This document shows positions 17,907 to 27,268 of a DNA stretch of 64,000 bases, in pieces (position 1 is the stretch's first letter; the number at the start of each line of letters is the position of its first letter). Under the pieces are notes generated by a model. It did no database searches. It saw only the letters and a program-made list of their open reading frames with translations, and was not told the DNA's origin. Location of the stretch: assembly GCA_021300575.1 (NCBI GenBank), contig JAJTDM010000049.1:1-64000 (forward strand), read 5' to 3'. The stretch comes from Rubrivivax sp. (GTDB taxonomy: Bacteria; Pseudomonadota; Gammaproteobacteria; Burkholderiales; Burkholderiaceae_C). A program made the translations under genes and the position numbers.

Positions 17907-19820
17907 TCACTGCGAAGCCGCCTTCGAAGGGCCTGGCGCGGCGCGGGCGGAGGCTTCGACCTCCACCTTGAAGCGTCGCTTGAGCGTGCTCAGATAAGCC
18001 TCGGTCTCGGCGGCACTCAAGGCTTGGGCCAGTTGTGGGGCCAGCAAGGCATCGGCCGAGGCCGCCTGCTCCCGCGGCAACACCTTCAGCACGCGCGCGA
18101 CCACGTAGCCATCGGCTCCCAGGTCCACGCCGATCGGTGCGGGAAGTTTGTCCTGCGGCGCCAGCAACACGGCATCGAGCAAGGCCCGAGGCACGTTCTG
18201 CGCCTGCCCCCTTGACAGCACGGCAGACTGAGGCAGAGCAGTGGCCGGGCTCTGCTTGAGCGCTTCCAGCTTGGCCTGGCCTTCCTTGCGCGCCTGAGCT
18301 GCGGCCTGCTCCTGCATGACAGCGGCGCGTACGGCGTCCTTCACATCCTCGAAGGGCGGTACCCGCGCGGGGGTGTGCTGAACGACGCGGGCTGAGACGA
18401 GCTGACTGCCCCCGAGGTCCACCGCCTCGGTGTTGCGCTTGTTCTTGAGGGCGTCGGTGCTGAACACGGCGTCCAGCAGCTTCTGCGACGCCAGGGGCCC
18501 CGTGGCTTGCGGACCAGGCTGACGTCGGACAGTGGCCGTGCGCTTGTCCAGCTTGAGCTTGTCGATCACCGGTTGCAGGCTGTCGGCCTGCTCGTACACC
18601 ATGTTCGTGAACTGTTCGGCGGCCTCGGCAAACTTGCGCTGGGCCCCCTGCTTGCGGATCTCGGCCTCGATCTCCGCCTTCACAGACTCGAAAGGCTGCT
18701 TCTCGCCGCCGCGCGAGGCGGTCATCTGGATGATGTGGAAACCGAAGTCCGTCTCGATCAGGTTGCTGATCTCGCCGGCCTTCATGGCAAACAAGGCGTC
18801 CTCAAAGGGCTTGACCATGGCCCCCCGACCGAAGAAATCAAGATCACCCCCCTGCGCCGCCGAGCCGGGATCGTCGGAATTCTTGCGTGCCAGTTCCGCA
18901 AACCGCGCCGGCGTGCGCCGTACCTCGGCAAGAAGGTTCTCCGCCTTCTGCCGCGCAGCCTGTCGATCGGCGGAAGAAGCCGACTTGTCAGCCTTGATCA
19001 GGATGTGGCTGGCCCGCCGCTCCTCGGCCTTGGTGTAGCGACTCTGGTTTTCCTCGTAGTAGCGGCGCAGGTCCTCCTGCGGAACGCTGACACCCTTGCT
19101 GACAGTGGGCAGGTCCAGGAGCACGTATTCGATCTGCGCTTCCTCGGGCAAACGGAAGCGGGCCTCTTGCGCCTTGAAGAAGCTCTGCAGCTCCTCGGGT
19201 GTGGGCTGCACCTTGGCCAGATAGGTCCTGGGGTCGAAGCGCACCCAATCAATTTCCCGCCTTTGCAGCAAGGCATCCAAGGCCAGGGTGGCTGACACCT
19301 TGGGCACACCCACTGCGCCGGTCACCCCGCCCAGCACTTGGCGCATGGCCAGGTCACCACGCAGTTGCTGGGCGAAGCCCTCGGAGGTCAGCCCTTGGGC
19401 GGTGAGGAAGTCACGATTGACGCTGCCATCCGGGTTGCGCAGCCCTGCGAACTGGGGGTCGGTACGGAAAAGGCGCGCCAGACGCTCATCACCCGGCTGC
19501 AGGTGGTCTCGTACGGCAGCAGCCATCAGGACCCGCTCGCGCACCAGGCTGTCCAGCGTCTGCTGCTTCAGTTCCGGCGAATCCAGCATCTTGGCGTCGA
19601 TACCCGGCATCTGCTGGCGCATGCGTTCAATCGCCCGCTGATGGGCCTGGTCCCATTCGCTGCGCGTGATGGGTCGGCCGTCCACCTCCGCCACCGGTCG
19701 CGCTCCTTCCTCGCTGAAGCGCGAGTACCCCTGCACCCCGAAGAAGACGAACGAAGGGAAGATGAGCAACACCAGCACGAACTGGAGCACTTTCTGGTGA
19801 GAGCGGACGAAGTCAAACAT
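17907..19820 (-). CDS. ppiD: SurA/PpiD-type periplasmic peptidyl-prolyl isomerase
   Basis: A 637-residue inner-membrane folding factor. One N-terminal membrane segment (about residues 12-31, [19 protein letters not shown]) anchors it; the rest is periplasmic. A SurA-like N-terminal chaperone region (about 35-190) contains [15 protein letters not shown]. The parvulin domain (about 262-362) has [38 protein letters not shown] and [16 protein letters not shown]. The C-terminal third (about 400-637) is the usual variable PpiD region ending in an Ala-rich tail. Family role: helps outer-membrane and secreted proteins fold at the Sec translocon. It lies between tRNA-Val and tRNA-His on the same strand, with hupB further upstream, a common Burkholderiales order. 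Confidence 0.93.
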   Translation of the reverse strand: MFDFVRSHQKVLQFVLVLLIFPSFVFFGVQGYSRFSEEGARPVAEVDGRPITRSEWDQAHQRAIERMRQQMPGIDAKMLDSPELKQQTLDSLVRERVLMAAAVRDHLQPGDERLARLFRTDPQFAGLRNPDGSVNRDFLTAQGLTSEGFAQQLRGDLAMRQVLGGVTGAVGVPKVSATLALDALLQRREIDWVRFDPRTYLAKVQPTPEELQSFFKAQEARFRLPEEAQIEYVLLDLPTVSKGVSVPQEDLRRYYEENQSRYTKAEERRASHILIKADKSASSADRQAARQKAENLLAEVRRTPARFAELARKNSDDPGSAAQGGDLDFFGRGAMVKPFEDALFAMKAGEISNLIETDFGFHIIQMTASRGGEKQPFESVKAEIEAEIRKQGAQRKFAEAAEQFTNMVYEQADSLQPVIDKLKLDKRTATVRRQPGPQATGPLASQKLLDAVFSTDALKNKRNTEAVDLGGSQLVSARVVQHTPARVPPFEDVKDAVRAAVMQEQAAAQARKEGQAKLEALKQSPATALPQSAVLSRGQAQNVPRALLDAVLLAPQDKLPAPIGVDLGADGYVVARVLKVLPREQAASADALLAPQLAQALSAAETEAYLSTLKRRFKVEVEASARAAPGPSKAASQ

Positions 19821-19870
19821 ATGCCGATGAACAACAAAGGCGAACCGGAGTTCGCCTCGTGGACAGGTTG

Positions 19871-19946
19871 TGGTGGGTGCTGACGGGATCGAACCGCCGA
19901 CCTACGCCTTGTAAGGGCGCCGCTCTGCCAGCTGAGCTAAGCACCC
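19871..19946 (-). tRNA. tRNA-Val (TAC)
   Basis: A full 76-base cloverleaf on the minus strand with acceptor GGGTGCT paired to AGCACCC, anticodon stem-loop CGCCCTTACAAGGCG (anticodon TAC), T loop GTTCGAT and an encoded CCA end. It sits between hupB and ppiD and may be co-transcribed with hupB. Confidence 0.97.
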
Positions 19947-19962
19947 GGTTTGTCACCGGGAA

Positions 19963-19980
19963 AGGCGTCGAAAAACGCCT
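19963..19980 (-). terminator. possible hupB terminator hairpin
   Basis: Downstream of the HU stop codon the minus strand can form a 6-bp stem (AGGCGT/ACGCCT) with a six-base loop, followed by only two Ts. It lies between hupB and tRNA-Val. Weak evidence; partial read-through into the tRNA is plausible. Confidence 0.35.
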
Positions 19981-19990
19981 GACCATGTGG

Positions 19991-20263
19991 TCAATTGAGA
20001 TGGTCCTTCAAAGCCTTGCCGGGCCTGAACTTGGGCACCTTGGCGGCCTTGATCTTGATGGCCGTGCCGGTTCGCGGGTTGCGGCCGGTTCGGGATGCAC
20101 GCTTGCTGACGGCAAAGGTGCCGAAGCCCACGATGGACACGCTGCCGTTCTTCTTGAGCGTGGCCTTGACGCCGCCAATCAGCGCCTCCAAGGCTCGTCC
20201 GGCAGCCGCCTTGGAGATGTCGGCCTGCGTGGCGATGTGTTCAATCAATTCGGTCTTGTTCAA
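19991..20263 (-). CDS. hupB: DNA-binding protein HU
   Basis: A 90-residue histone-like protein that bends and compacts DNA as a dimer. The start is the TTG at 20263, giving (M)[21 protein letters not shown], the standard HU N-terminus, with AGGGGA seven bases upstream; a longer reading from 20287 adds eight residues foreign to the family. The dimerisation helices, the [21 protein letters not shown] arm with its DNA-intercalating proline region, and the C-terminal [21 protein letters not shown] are all present. The 257 bases upstream (20264-20520) hold its promoter region and no gene. Confidence 0.96.
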   Translation of the reverse strand: MNKTELIEHIATQADISKAAAGRALEALIGGVKATLKKNGSVSIVGFGTFAVSKRASRTGRNPRTGTAIKIKAAKVPKFRPGKALKDHLN

Positions 20264-20520
20264 TTCGGTCCCCTGTATGCACTTCAACCTGGCTCACGCA
20301 GCCCTCATGCCCTGCTCGCCCGGCCTGCCTGGCTGATGACAAAGACGGCGCCCCTGGGGGCGAACTCCACGCGCCGCCTGAGCGGTCAGACAGGGGGCGG
20401 ATTCTATGCCCAGCGCCGCAGGGTCAGGCAGGGGGCACGCCCCCTGCAAGTCCCATTGACAAACCCGCGCGCACAGACCTTCAACTCGCAGGCCTGCGGC
20501 TGTCAGCGTCTGCCATGGCG

Positions 20521-21618
20521 TCAGCGGGAAGCGGCGACCACCTGAGCGATGGCCTTTCCGACTTCTGTCGTCCCAGCGCGTCCGCCCAGATCCGCGGTAC
20601 GCGGCGCGTGGGGGTCCGCCAGGGCGGATTCGATCGCCGCAAGGATCGCATCATGCGCTTCGCGGTGGCCCAGGAAATCCAGCATCAGTGCCGCCGACCA
20701 GATCTGGCCGATGGGGTTGGCCACACCCTTGCCGGCGATGTCAGGCGCCGAGCCGTGCACGGGTTCGAACAGGCTGGGCCACGCGCGGGTGGGGTTGAGG
20801 TTGGCCGACGGCGCAATGCCGATGGTGCCCGTGCAGGCAGGCCCCAGGTCGGACAGGATGTCGCCGAACAGGTTGCTGGCCACCACCACATCAAAGTGCT
20901 GTGGCCGCTGCACGAAGTGCGCCGTCAGGATGTCGATGTGGAAGCGGTCCACCGCCACCTCCGGATACTGGCGCGACATCGCTTCCACCCGCTCGTCCCA
21001 GTACGGCATGGTGATGGCAATGCCGTTGCTCTTGGTGGCCGAGGTGAGCTTCTTGCGGGGACGCTTCATGGCCTCGTCGAAGGCGAACTTCAGCACGCGG
21101 TCCACGCCTTGGCGCGACATGATGGTCTGCTGCATCACGATCTCGCGGTCGGTGCCCTCGTACATGCGGCCGCCCACGGCCGAGTACTCACCCTCGGTGT
21201 TCTCCCGCACGATCAGCATGTCGATGGCCCCAGGCGCCAGGGGCTGCCCCTGACGGTCCACCAACGGGGAGCGGATCCCCGGCATCAGGCGGGCCGGGCG
21301 CAGGTTGACGTACTGGTCGAAGTCGCGGCGGAACTTCAGCAGCGATCCCCACAGCGACACATGGTCCGGCACCGTGGCGGGCCAGCCGACGGCGCCGAAG
21401 AAGATGGCGTCATGGCCTCCGATCCGGTCTTTCCAGTCGCCGGGCATCATCTGGCCGTGCCGGGCGAAATACGCGCAGTTGGCGAAGTCGAACTCATCGA
21501 CCTGGACAGCGATGCCAAAGCGGCGGCAGGCTGCATCCAGGACGCGAAGTCCTTCGGGCATGACCTCGGTGCCGATGCCGTCGCCGGCGATGGCTGCAAT
21601 GCGGTGGGGGGAATTCAT
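20521..21618 (-). CDS. ttuC: tartrate dehydrogenase / D-malate dehydrogenase family enzyme
   Basis: A 365-residue NAD-dependent decarboxylating dehydrogenase of the isocitrate/isopropylmalate dehydrogenase superfamily. The combination GDGIGTEVMPEGLRVLDA, LWGSLLKFRRDFDQYVNLRPARL, MLIVRENTEGEYSAVGGR, ATKSNGIAITMPYWDERV and LFEPVHGSAPDIAGKGVANP is typical of the tartrate dehydrogenase/D-malate dehydrogenase (TtuC/DmlA) clade, not LeuB. It should oxidise tartrate or D-malate. Its ATG directly follows the TGA of the EamA transporter gene, so the two are translated from one transcript, and the transporter may carry a related acid (inference). Confidence 0.9.
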   Translation of the reverse strand: MNSPHRIAAIAGDGIGTEVMPEGLRVLDAACRRFGIAVQVDEFDFANCAYFARHGQMMPGDWKDRIGGHDAIFFGAVGWPATVPDHVSLWGSLLKFRRDFDQYVNLRPARLMPGIRSPLVDRQGQPLAPGAIDMLIVRENTEGEYSAVGGRMYEGTDREIVMQQTIMSRQGVDRVLKFAFDEAMKRPRKKLTSATKSNGIAITMPYWDERVEAMSRQYPEVAVDRFHIDILTAHFVQRPQHFDVVVASNLFGDILSDLGPACTGTIGIAPSANLNPTRAWPSLFEPVHGSAPDIAGKGVANPIGQIWSAALMLDFLGHREAHDAILAAIESALADPHAPRTADLGGRAGTTEVGKAIAQVVAASR

Positions 21619-22494
21619 TCAGGTCCTCCGATCTAGACCGTCATTGTGAGGGCGCGCGCCAGTCACGGGGCTGGAAGGGGACGTGTCACGCACCACCAGC
21701 CAGACCCCTGCCGCCGTCAAGACCATGCCTGCGAGGACGCCCGGTGTCAGGGCCTCGTCGAAGAGCAGCCAGGCCAGGAAAGCGGTGCACGGGGGCACCA
21801 GGTACATCAGGCTGGTGACCTGGGTGGCAGGGAAGGGCTCTGACTCGGCCAGCGCAAAGGGCAGGCACAGCAGGAAGGCCGACATCAGTTGCACCGTGTT
21901 GGCCGTGCGCACGTCACATGCCCGCACATGGCGCTTTTGCCAAAGGGTGCCGGCGGTGATGCTCAGCAGCGCCAGCACCGCCAGGACCACGGTGGCGCCG
22001 CTGGCCTCGCCCAGGCCGAGCTTGCGCCAGACCACCAGCACCAGCCCCGCCAGGCCCAAGCCCAAGCCAGCCCACTGGCGCGACGATGCGCGCTGCGCGT
22101 GGCCCACACCTGACATCCACAAGGCGGTGAGCAGGGGTTGCAGGCCCACGATCAGGGCCGCAGTGCCCGCGCTCATGCCGCCTTTCACCGCGGCCCAGAC
22201 GCCGCCCAGGTAGCCCCCATGCAGCAGCGCGCCCACCACGGCCAGGTGCATCCACTGGCTGCGCCCCTGCGGCCAGCGAGCCCCGGACAGGCGGATCCAC
22301 AGCAAAAAGGCCGCCACGGACAAGGCAAAGCGCCAGGTGAGGAAGGTCATGGGTGGCGCGTGCGGCATGCCGAACCGCGCCACCACGAACCCGGTGCTCC
22401 AGATGAGCACGAAGACGCCGGGCATCCAGGGCAGCCACCTCGGCCGCGAGCCAGCCTCGGACAGGGCCGCGGCGCCCGGGGGGTCCTGCTGCAC
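21619..22494 (-). CDS. EamA/DMT-superfamily transporter
   Basis: A 291-residue membrane protein with about ten hydrophobic segments arranged as two EamA repeats (first WMPGVFVLIWSTGFVVARFG, second near GATVVLAVLALLSITAGTLWQKRH). The GTG start at 22494 follows the pgsA stop codon without a gap, and its stop abuts the ttuC start, so it sits inside a compact same-strand run uvrC-pgsA-eamA-ttuC. DMT members usually export metabolites such as amino acids; substrate unknown. Confidence 0.88.
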   Translation of the reverse strand: MQQDPPGAAALSEAGSRPRWLPWMPGVFVLIWSTGFVVARFGMPHAPPMTFLTWRFALSVAAFLLWIRLSGARWPQGRSQWMHLAVVGALLHGGYLGGVWAAVKGGMSAGTAALIVGLQPLLTALWMSGVGHAQRASSRQWAGLGLGLAGLVLVVWRKLGLGEASGATVVLAVLALLSITAGTLWQKRHVRACDVRTANTVQLMSAFLLCLPFALAESEPFPATQVTSLMYLVPPCTAFLAWLLFDEALTPGVLAGMVLTAAGVWLVVRDTSPSSPVTGARPHNDGLDRRT

Positions 22495-22908
22495 TCAGCG
22501 GACCTTCGCGCGGATCTCGGGCAAGGCCTTGCGCAGGTAGTAAACCATGGACCAGATGGTGAGCACCGCTGCGAGGTAGATCAGTACGGTGCCCCAGATG
22601 CGGGTGTCGATCAGGCCGAACAAGGATCCGTCGAACAGCAGGAAGGGGATGGCCACCATCTGCACCACGGTCTTGAGCTTGCCCAGCATGTGTACCGCCA
22701 CGCTGCGTGAAGCCCCGATCTGAGCCATCCATTCACGCAAGGCCGAGATGGCGATCTCACGGCCAATGATCACCAAGGCCAGGAAGGCATTGACCCGGTC
22801 CAGCTGGAGCAGGACCAGCAAGGCGGCACAGACCAGAAACTTGTCCGCCACCGGGTCGAGAAAAGCACCGAAGGAAGACGTCTGGTTCAAATGGAACCCA
22901 TTTTGCAC
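22495..22908 (-). pseudogene. pgsA: pgsA, 5'-truncated CDP-diacylglycerol-glycerol-3-phosphate phosphatidyltransferase
   Basis: A 137-residue reading (GTG at 22908) that matches the C-terminal three quarters of PgsA from NQTSSFGAFLDPVADK to YYLRKALPEIRAKVR. Full-length PgsA is about 185-190 residues. The missing N-terminus should hold the first membrane helices and the first half of the CDP-alcohol phosphotransferase signature (DxxDGxxAR); only the second half, GAFLDPVAD, remains. The uvrC stop codon is only a few bases upstream, so no room is left for the missing codons. In related genomes a complete pgsA follows uvrC. As it stands the product should be inactive, which is surprising for an enzyme needed to make phosphatidylglycerol. 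Either about 170 bp was lost in assembly or the gene is really damaged and another copy exists. Confidence 0.85.
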
Positions 22909-22916
22909 GGGACCCC

Positions 22917-25070
22917 TCAGCGCAGGGCCTTGTAGATGTCTTCGGCCAGCGCAACGGAGATCCCTTCCACGCTGGCCAGCTCTTCAGCAGTGGCCTGTGC
23001 CACACCCCGAATGCCCCCAAAGCGTTGCAGCAAACGCGCCCGCTTGCGAGGGCCAACACCCGGAATCTCCTCCAGTCGGCTGCCTCCCGTGCGCACGCTG
23101 GCGCGCCGGGCCCGCATGCCGGTGATGGCGAAGCGGTGCGCCTCGTCGCGGATCTGGGCCACCAGCATCAAGGCCGCGGAGTCTGCGCCCAGGTAGACCT
23201 TCTCGCGCCCATCGGCAAACACCAGCTCTTCCAGGCCCACCTTGCGCTTGTCACCCTTTTCCACTCCCACGATCAGAGACAGGTCCAGGCCCAGTTCCTC
23301 GAACACCTCGCGTGCCATGGACACCTGGCCACGCCCGCCGTCCACCAGCACCAGGTCGGGCAAGCGCGGGCCGCTGCGCGCACTGGGCGAGCCGCTGCCC
23401 TGCGCCGGAGGCGCGCCCGCGGTGGCGGGGTCCGCCAGGCCGACGTCGCCTGCCTCGACGGAAGAGACTGCCTCGTGCCGCCGCTGCGCCACTGCCTCGG
23501 CCAGCCGCGCGTAGCGGCGGGACAAGACCTGGCGCATGGCAGCGTAGTCGTCACCACCCGTCACGCCTTCGACATTGAAGCGCCGGTACTGGTCCGATCG
23601 CATGGCATGGCCTTCGTACACCACGCAGGAGGCCTGGGTGGCCTCGCCCGCGGTATGGCTGACGTCGAAGCACTCGACCCTGAAGTGGTCCAGGTCGGCC
23701 ACGTCGAGGTCCAGCGCCTCCACCAGCGCACGCGTGCGTTCGCGCTGGGAACCCTCCTCTGCCAACAGCCGGGCCAAGGCCAGCCCGCAGCCCTGGCGCG
23801 CCATCTCCAGCCAGACCTTGCGCTGGCCCCGGGGCTGATGCTGCACCTGGACGCGGCGCCCGGCTAGTGCGGACAAGGCTTCGATCACGCAGGCGTCCAC
23901 GGGTTCGCTCAGCAGCAGCAGGGCCGGCGGCGACTGGCTCGCGTAATGCTGGAGCAGGAAGGCCTGCAGCACCTGCTGTTCGGGGCTGGGGGGGCTGGAA
24001 CCCTGGCCCCCGGCCTCGCCCTGCCCTTCGACCGCCTCCTCCGCCAGCGCCTCGCCTTCCTCCAAGGCGGCAACATGCCACGCTGCGGCGTCTTCCAGGT
24101 GCTGCGGAAAGTGGGCCCGGTCGCCCAGGTGGCGTCCGCCGCGCACCATGGCCAGGTTGACGCAGGCCCGCCCGCCCTGCACCTTCACGGCCAGCACATC
24201 CACCTCCAGGTCGTCATCGCCCAGGCTGCTGCGGTCCACGCTCTGCTGGTGCAACACACGCGACAGGGCGGAGATCTGATTGCGGATCTCCGCAGCCTTC
24301 TCGAACTCCAGCACCTCGGCGTGGGCCATCATGCGATGCTGCAGGCCGTCGAGCACCTCCTGCGAGCGGCCGAGCAGAAAGGTTTCCGCGTCGGCCACAT
24401 CGCGGGCATAGGTCTTGACGTCCACCAGGCCCACGCAGGGGCCGGAACAGCGCCGGATCTGGTACAGCAGGCAGGGCCGGGTGCGGTTGGCGAAGACCGT
24501 GTCTTCGCAGGTGCGCAGCCGGAAGGCCTTCTGGATGAGTTGGATGGTCTCCTTGACCGCCCAGGCCCCAGGGTAAGGACCGAAGTAGCGGTGCCTGCGG
24601 TCCACGGAACCCCGGTAGTAGGCCACGCGCGGAAAGCGCTGCGGAGCGCCCGGCTCCTGGTCCACCGAGGCAGCGGGCTCGGCGCCGACAGCTTTGCCGG
24701 CCGGCCCGGTGATCTTCAGGTAAGGGTAGCTCTTGTCGTCCCGGAAGAGGATGTTGAACCTCGGGCTCAGGGCCTTGATGAGGTTGTTCTCCAGCAACAA
24801 GGCCTCGGCCTCGTTGCGCACGACCGTGGTCTCCAGGCGGTGGATGCGCGCCACCATGACGCCGATGCGCGTGCCGCCGTGGTCCTTCTGGAAGTAGCTG
24901 GAAACGCGCTTGCGCAGGTTGCGCGCCTTGCCGACGTAGAGCACCGCACCCTGGAGGTCAAAGTAGCGGTACACGCCGGGCAGGCTGGGCAGGGCGGCCA
25001 CCTCCTCCAGGAGGCGTTGGCGCAATGCCGCTTCGGGCGGTGCAGGCGGGGGGTCGGTCAGGGCGGACAA
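22917..25070 (-). CDS. uvrC: excinuclease ABC subunit C
   Basis: A 717-residue nucleotide-excision-repair nuclease that makes both incisions around a DNA lesion held by UvrB. The N-terminal GIY-YIG nuclease (about 28-110) reads [22 protein letters not shown]; a Cys-rich segment ([15 protein letters not shown]) follows; the UVR/UvrB-interacting helix is [15 protein letters not shown]; the RNase H-like nuclease domain holds [11 protein letters not shown] and [11 protein letters not shown]; and a tandem helix-hairpin-helix ends the protein ([19 protein letters not shown]). Two low-complexity insertions (about 340-365 and 540-565) are rich in Gly, Ser and Pro. It is divergent from earP and precedes the truncated pgsA. 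Confidence 0.96.
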   Translation of the reverse strand: MSALTDPPPAPPEAALRQRLLEEVAALPSLPGVYRYFDLQGAVLYVGKARNLRKRVSSYFQKDHGGTRIGVMVARIHRLETTVVRNEAEALLLENNLIKALSPRFNILFRDDKSYPYLKITGPAGKAVGAEPAASVDQEPGAPQRFPRVAYYRGSVDRRHRYFGPYPGAWAVKETIQLIQKAFRLRTCEDTVFANRTRPCLLYQIRRCSGPCVGLVDVKTYARDVADAETFLLGRSQEVLDGLQHRMMAHAEVLEFEKAAEIRNQISALSRVLHQQSVDRSSLGDDDLEVDVLAVKVQGGRACVNLAMVRGGRHLGDRAHFPQHLEDAAAWHVAALEEGEALAEEAVEGQGEAGGQGSSPPSPEQQVLQAFLLQHYASQSPPALLLLSEPVDACVIEALSALAGRRVQVQHQPRGQRKVWLEMARQGCGLALARLLAEEGSQRERTRALVEALDLDVADLDHFRVECFDVSHTAGEATQASCVVYEGHAMRSDQYRRFNVEGVTGGDDYAAMRQVLSRRYARLAEAVAQRRHEAVSSVEAGDVGLADPATAGAPPAQGSGSPSARSGPRLPDLVLVDGGRGQVSMAREVFEELGLDLSLIVGVEKGDKRKVGLEELVFADGREKVYLGADSAALMLVAQIRDEAHRFAITGMRARRASVRTGGSRLEEIPGVGPRKRARLLQRFGGIRGVAQATAEELASVEGISVALAEDIYKALR

Positions 25071-25167
25071 GGCAGGGGAGCACGCTGGTGTGAAGGATCA
25101 CGGACCACCCCCGAGCGCGATGCCGGGAGGGCCTGCGCTGAATTGTCCATCTTCGTATCATGACCAC

Positions 25168-26397
25168 GTGACCCTTTTCCCTTCCACGGACCTCGCCACC
25201 TTAGACCCTGCCAAGGGCAGCTCTGCACACAGCGGTGCGCACTCGAAGCCGGCCTTGTGGGACCTCTTCTGCAAGGTCGTCGACAACTTCGGCGACGTCG
25301 GCGTGTGCTGGCGACTGGCAGCGGACCTGGCCGCCTGCGGCCAGCGCGTGCGGCTGTGGTGCGACGACCCCAGCGCGCTGGCTTGGATGGCGCCTGATGG
25401 TTCGCCACAGGTGCAGGTGATGCCCTGGCCTGAACACTTGTCCCACGTGGAGCCCGGCGACGTGGTGATCGAGGCTTTTGCCTGCGATCCGCCCGCTGAC
25501 TTCGTCCGGGCGATGGCCGCCGCGCCCCGGCCGCCCGTGTGGATCAATCTGGAGTACCTGAGCGCGGAAGACTGGGTGGAGCGGTGCCACGGGTTGCCCT
25601 CGCCGCAGTCCAACGGGCCCGGCGCAGGGCTGACGAAGTGGTTCTTTCACCCCGGCTTCTCGTCCGACACGGGCGGATTGATCCGCGAGGCCGGACTGCT
25701 GGAGGCTCGAGGCCGGTTCGACCGGGAGGCCTGGCTGCGGCGTCTGGGCGTGCATCTGCGACAGCGGGAACGCCTGGTCGTGCTGTTCTGCTACGCCAAC
25801 CCCGCGTTGCCGCAGCTGGTCCGGCTCCTGGCCGACCAGCCCACGGCGCTGGCCCTGACCCCCGGACACGCCCAGGCGCAGGTCCACCAAATGGCCCTGC
25901 CCCCCGGCATGCGCACGCTCGACCTGCCCTTCCTGAGCCAGCACGAATTCGATCGCCTGTTGTGGAGCGCTGATCTCAACCTGGTGCGGGGCGAGGATTC
26001 GCTGGTGCGCGCGCTCTGGGCCGGTCGGCCCTTCCTGTGGCAGCTCTACCCTCAGGCCGATGACGCGCACCTCGTCAAGTCCGCAGCTTTCCTGGACCGC
26101 TGGCTGGGCGCCGAGACGGCCGGTCAGGCAGCTTGGAAGGCTGACTTGCGGTGCTTGTGGCGGGCCTGGAACCCTGCAAACCCGCCACGCGACCCCACAC
26201 CCCATGGCACCCCAGCCCTAGCGCTGCCAGACGTCGGCCACTGGACCGCCGGCGTAGAGTCCCTGCGCCAGGGCCTTTTGCAGCAGGACGACTTGAGCAC
26301 GCAGTTGCTGCGTTTCGTGGGCTCCCGCGGCCGCCCTGCCGGGTCCGGCGAATCCTCGTTGCGGCGCCACCCAGCAGGCGCGGCTGAGCCGCTGTAG
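25168..26397 (+). CDS. earP: EF-P arginine rhamnosyltransferase EarP
   Basis: A protein of about 409 residues that attaches rhamnose from dTDP-rhamnose to Arg32 of elongation factor P, needed for EF-P to rescue ribosomes at polyproline stretches. The family pattern is clear: WDLFCKVVDNFGDVGVCWRLAADLA near the N-terminus, VVIEAFACDPP, WINLEYLSAEDWVE, KWFFHPGFSSDTGGLIRE, and the nucleotide-sugar-binding LNLVRGEDSLVRALWAGRPFLWQLYPQ. I chose the GTG at 25168; an in-frame GTG at 25090 would add 26 residues, and the true start is uncertain because neither has a good ribosome site. The C-terminus has a non-conserved Ala/Pro-rich extension. It lies directly upstream of efp, the expected order. Confidence 0.93.
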   Translation: MTLFPSTDLATLDPAKGSSAHSGAHSKPALWDLFCKVVDNFGDVGVCWRLAADLAACGQRVRLWCDDPSALAWMAPDGSPQVQVMPWPEHLSHVEPGDVVIEAFACDPPADFVRAMAAAPRPPVWINLEYLSAEDWVERCHGLPSPQSNGPGAGLTKWFFHPGFSSDTGGLIREAGLLEARGRFDREAWLRRLGVHLRQRERLVVLFCYANPALPQLVRLLADQPTALALTPGHAQAQVHQMALPPGMRTLDLPFLSQHEFDRLLWSADLNLVRGEDSLVRALWAGRPFLWQLYPQADDAHLVKSAAFLDRWLGAETAGQAAWKADLRCLWRAWNPANPPRDPTPHGTPALALPDVGHWTAGVESLRQGLLQQDDLSTQLLRFVGSRGRPAGSGESSLRRHPAGAAEPL

Positions 26398-26565
26398 AAC
26401 GCCCACGGAGCCCGGCCAGGGCTAGAATCCAGGGTTTTCCTTGGTGCATGAGTGGCACCATCCACAGGCCTTGCATGCGGTCCGGCAGCCCTTCGGGCAT
26501 CGGCGCCCTGCGGCCGAAGACACCCGCCCAACCCCATGCTTGCGCCCCCGCGGGCGCCACACGAC

Positions 26566-27120
26566 ATGAAACTCGCTCAAGAAATCCGCGCCGGCAACGT
26601 CATCATGCAGGGCAAGGACCCGATGGTCGTCCTGAAGACCGAGTACAGCCGCGGCGGCCGGGGTGCGGCCACGGTGCGCATCAAGATGAAGAACCTGCTG
26701 AACGGCGGCGGCGCCGAAGTGGTCTTCAAGGCCGACGACAAGATGGACCAGATCATCCTGGACAAGAAGGAGTGCACCTACTCCTACTTTGCCGACCCGA
26801 TGTACGTGTTCATGGACACCGAGTACAACCAGTACGAGGTCGAGGCCGAGAACATGGGCGACGCCATCCAGTACCTGGAAGACTCCATGGCCGTGGAGGT
26901 GACCTTCTATGACGGCAAGGCCATCTCCGTGGAATTGCCCACCACCGTGGTGCGCGAGATCAACACCGAGCCCGGCGTGAAGGGCGACACCTCCGGCAAG
27001 GTGATGAAGCCTGCCCGGCTGGTGGGCACAGGCTTCGAGATCTCCGTGCCCCTGTTCGTGGAAGACGGCGACAAGATCGAGATCGACACCCGCACGCACG
27101 AATACCGCAAGCGCGTCTGA
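26566..27120 (+). CDS. efp: elongation factor P
   Basis: A 184-residue EF-P, which binds between the ribosomal P and E sites and promotes peptide bonds at consecutive prolines. The ATG at 26566 gives [14 protein letters not shown], the standard start; an upstream in-frame start (26452) would add 38 unrelated residues. The loop at residues 28-34 is SRGGRGA with arginine at position 32, the residue rhamnosylated by EarP, in place of the lysine used by EpmA-type systems. C-terminal OB domains end [17 protein letters not shown] as usual. About 168 bases separate it from earP. Confidence 0.97.
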   Translation: MKLAQEIRAGNVIMQGKDPMVVLKTEYSRGGRGAATVRIKMKNLLNGGGAEVVFKADDKMDQIILDKKECTYSYFADPMYVFMDTEYNQYEVEAENMGDAIQYLEDSMAVEVTFYDGKAISVELPTTVVREINTEPGVKGDTSGKVMKPARLVGTGFEISVPLFVEDGDKIEIDTRTHEYRKRV

Positions 27121-27189
27121 TCTTGGCGCCTCGGCGCAGCAGCGGCCAAAGACGAAACAGGCCGGCAAGCTCGGCGCGGCATTCACTTC

Positions 27190-27213
27190 AAGGGCACCCG
27201 ACGGTGCCCTTTT
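27190..27213 (+). terminator. rho-independent terminator after efp
   Basis: A GC-rich stem (AAGGGCACC / GGTGCCCTT) with the tetraloop CGAC ends in four Ts, about 70 bases after the efp stop codon. It is a textbook intrinsic terminator in the efp direction. Confidence 0.85.
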
Positions 27214-27268
27214 GCATTGCCGGAGACTTGTCGCTGGACCGGCCGCCGAACTTCGGCATCATCCGCGC

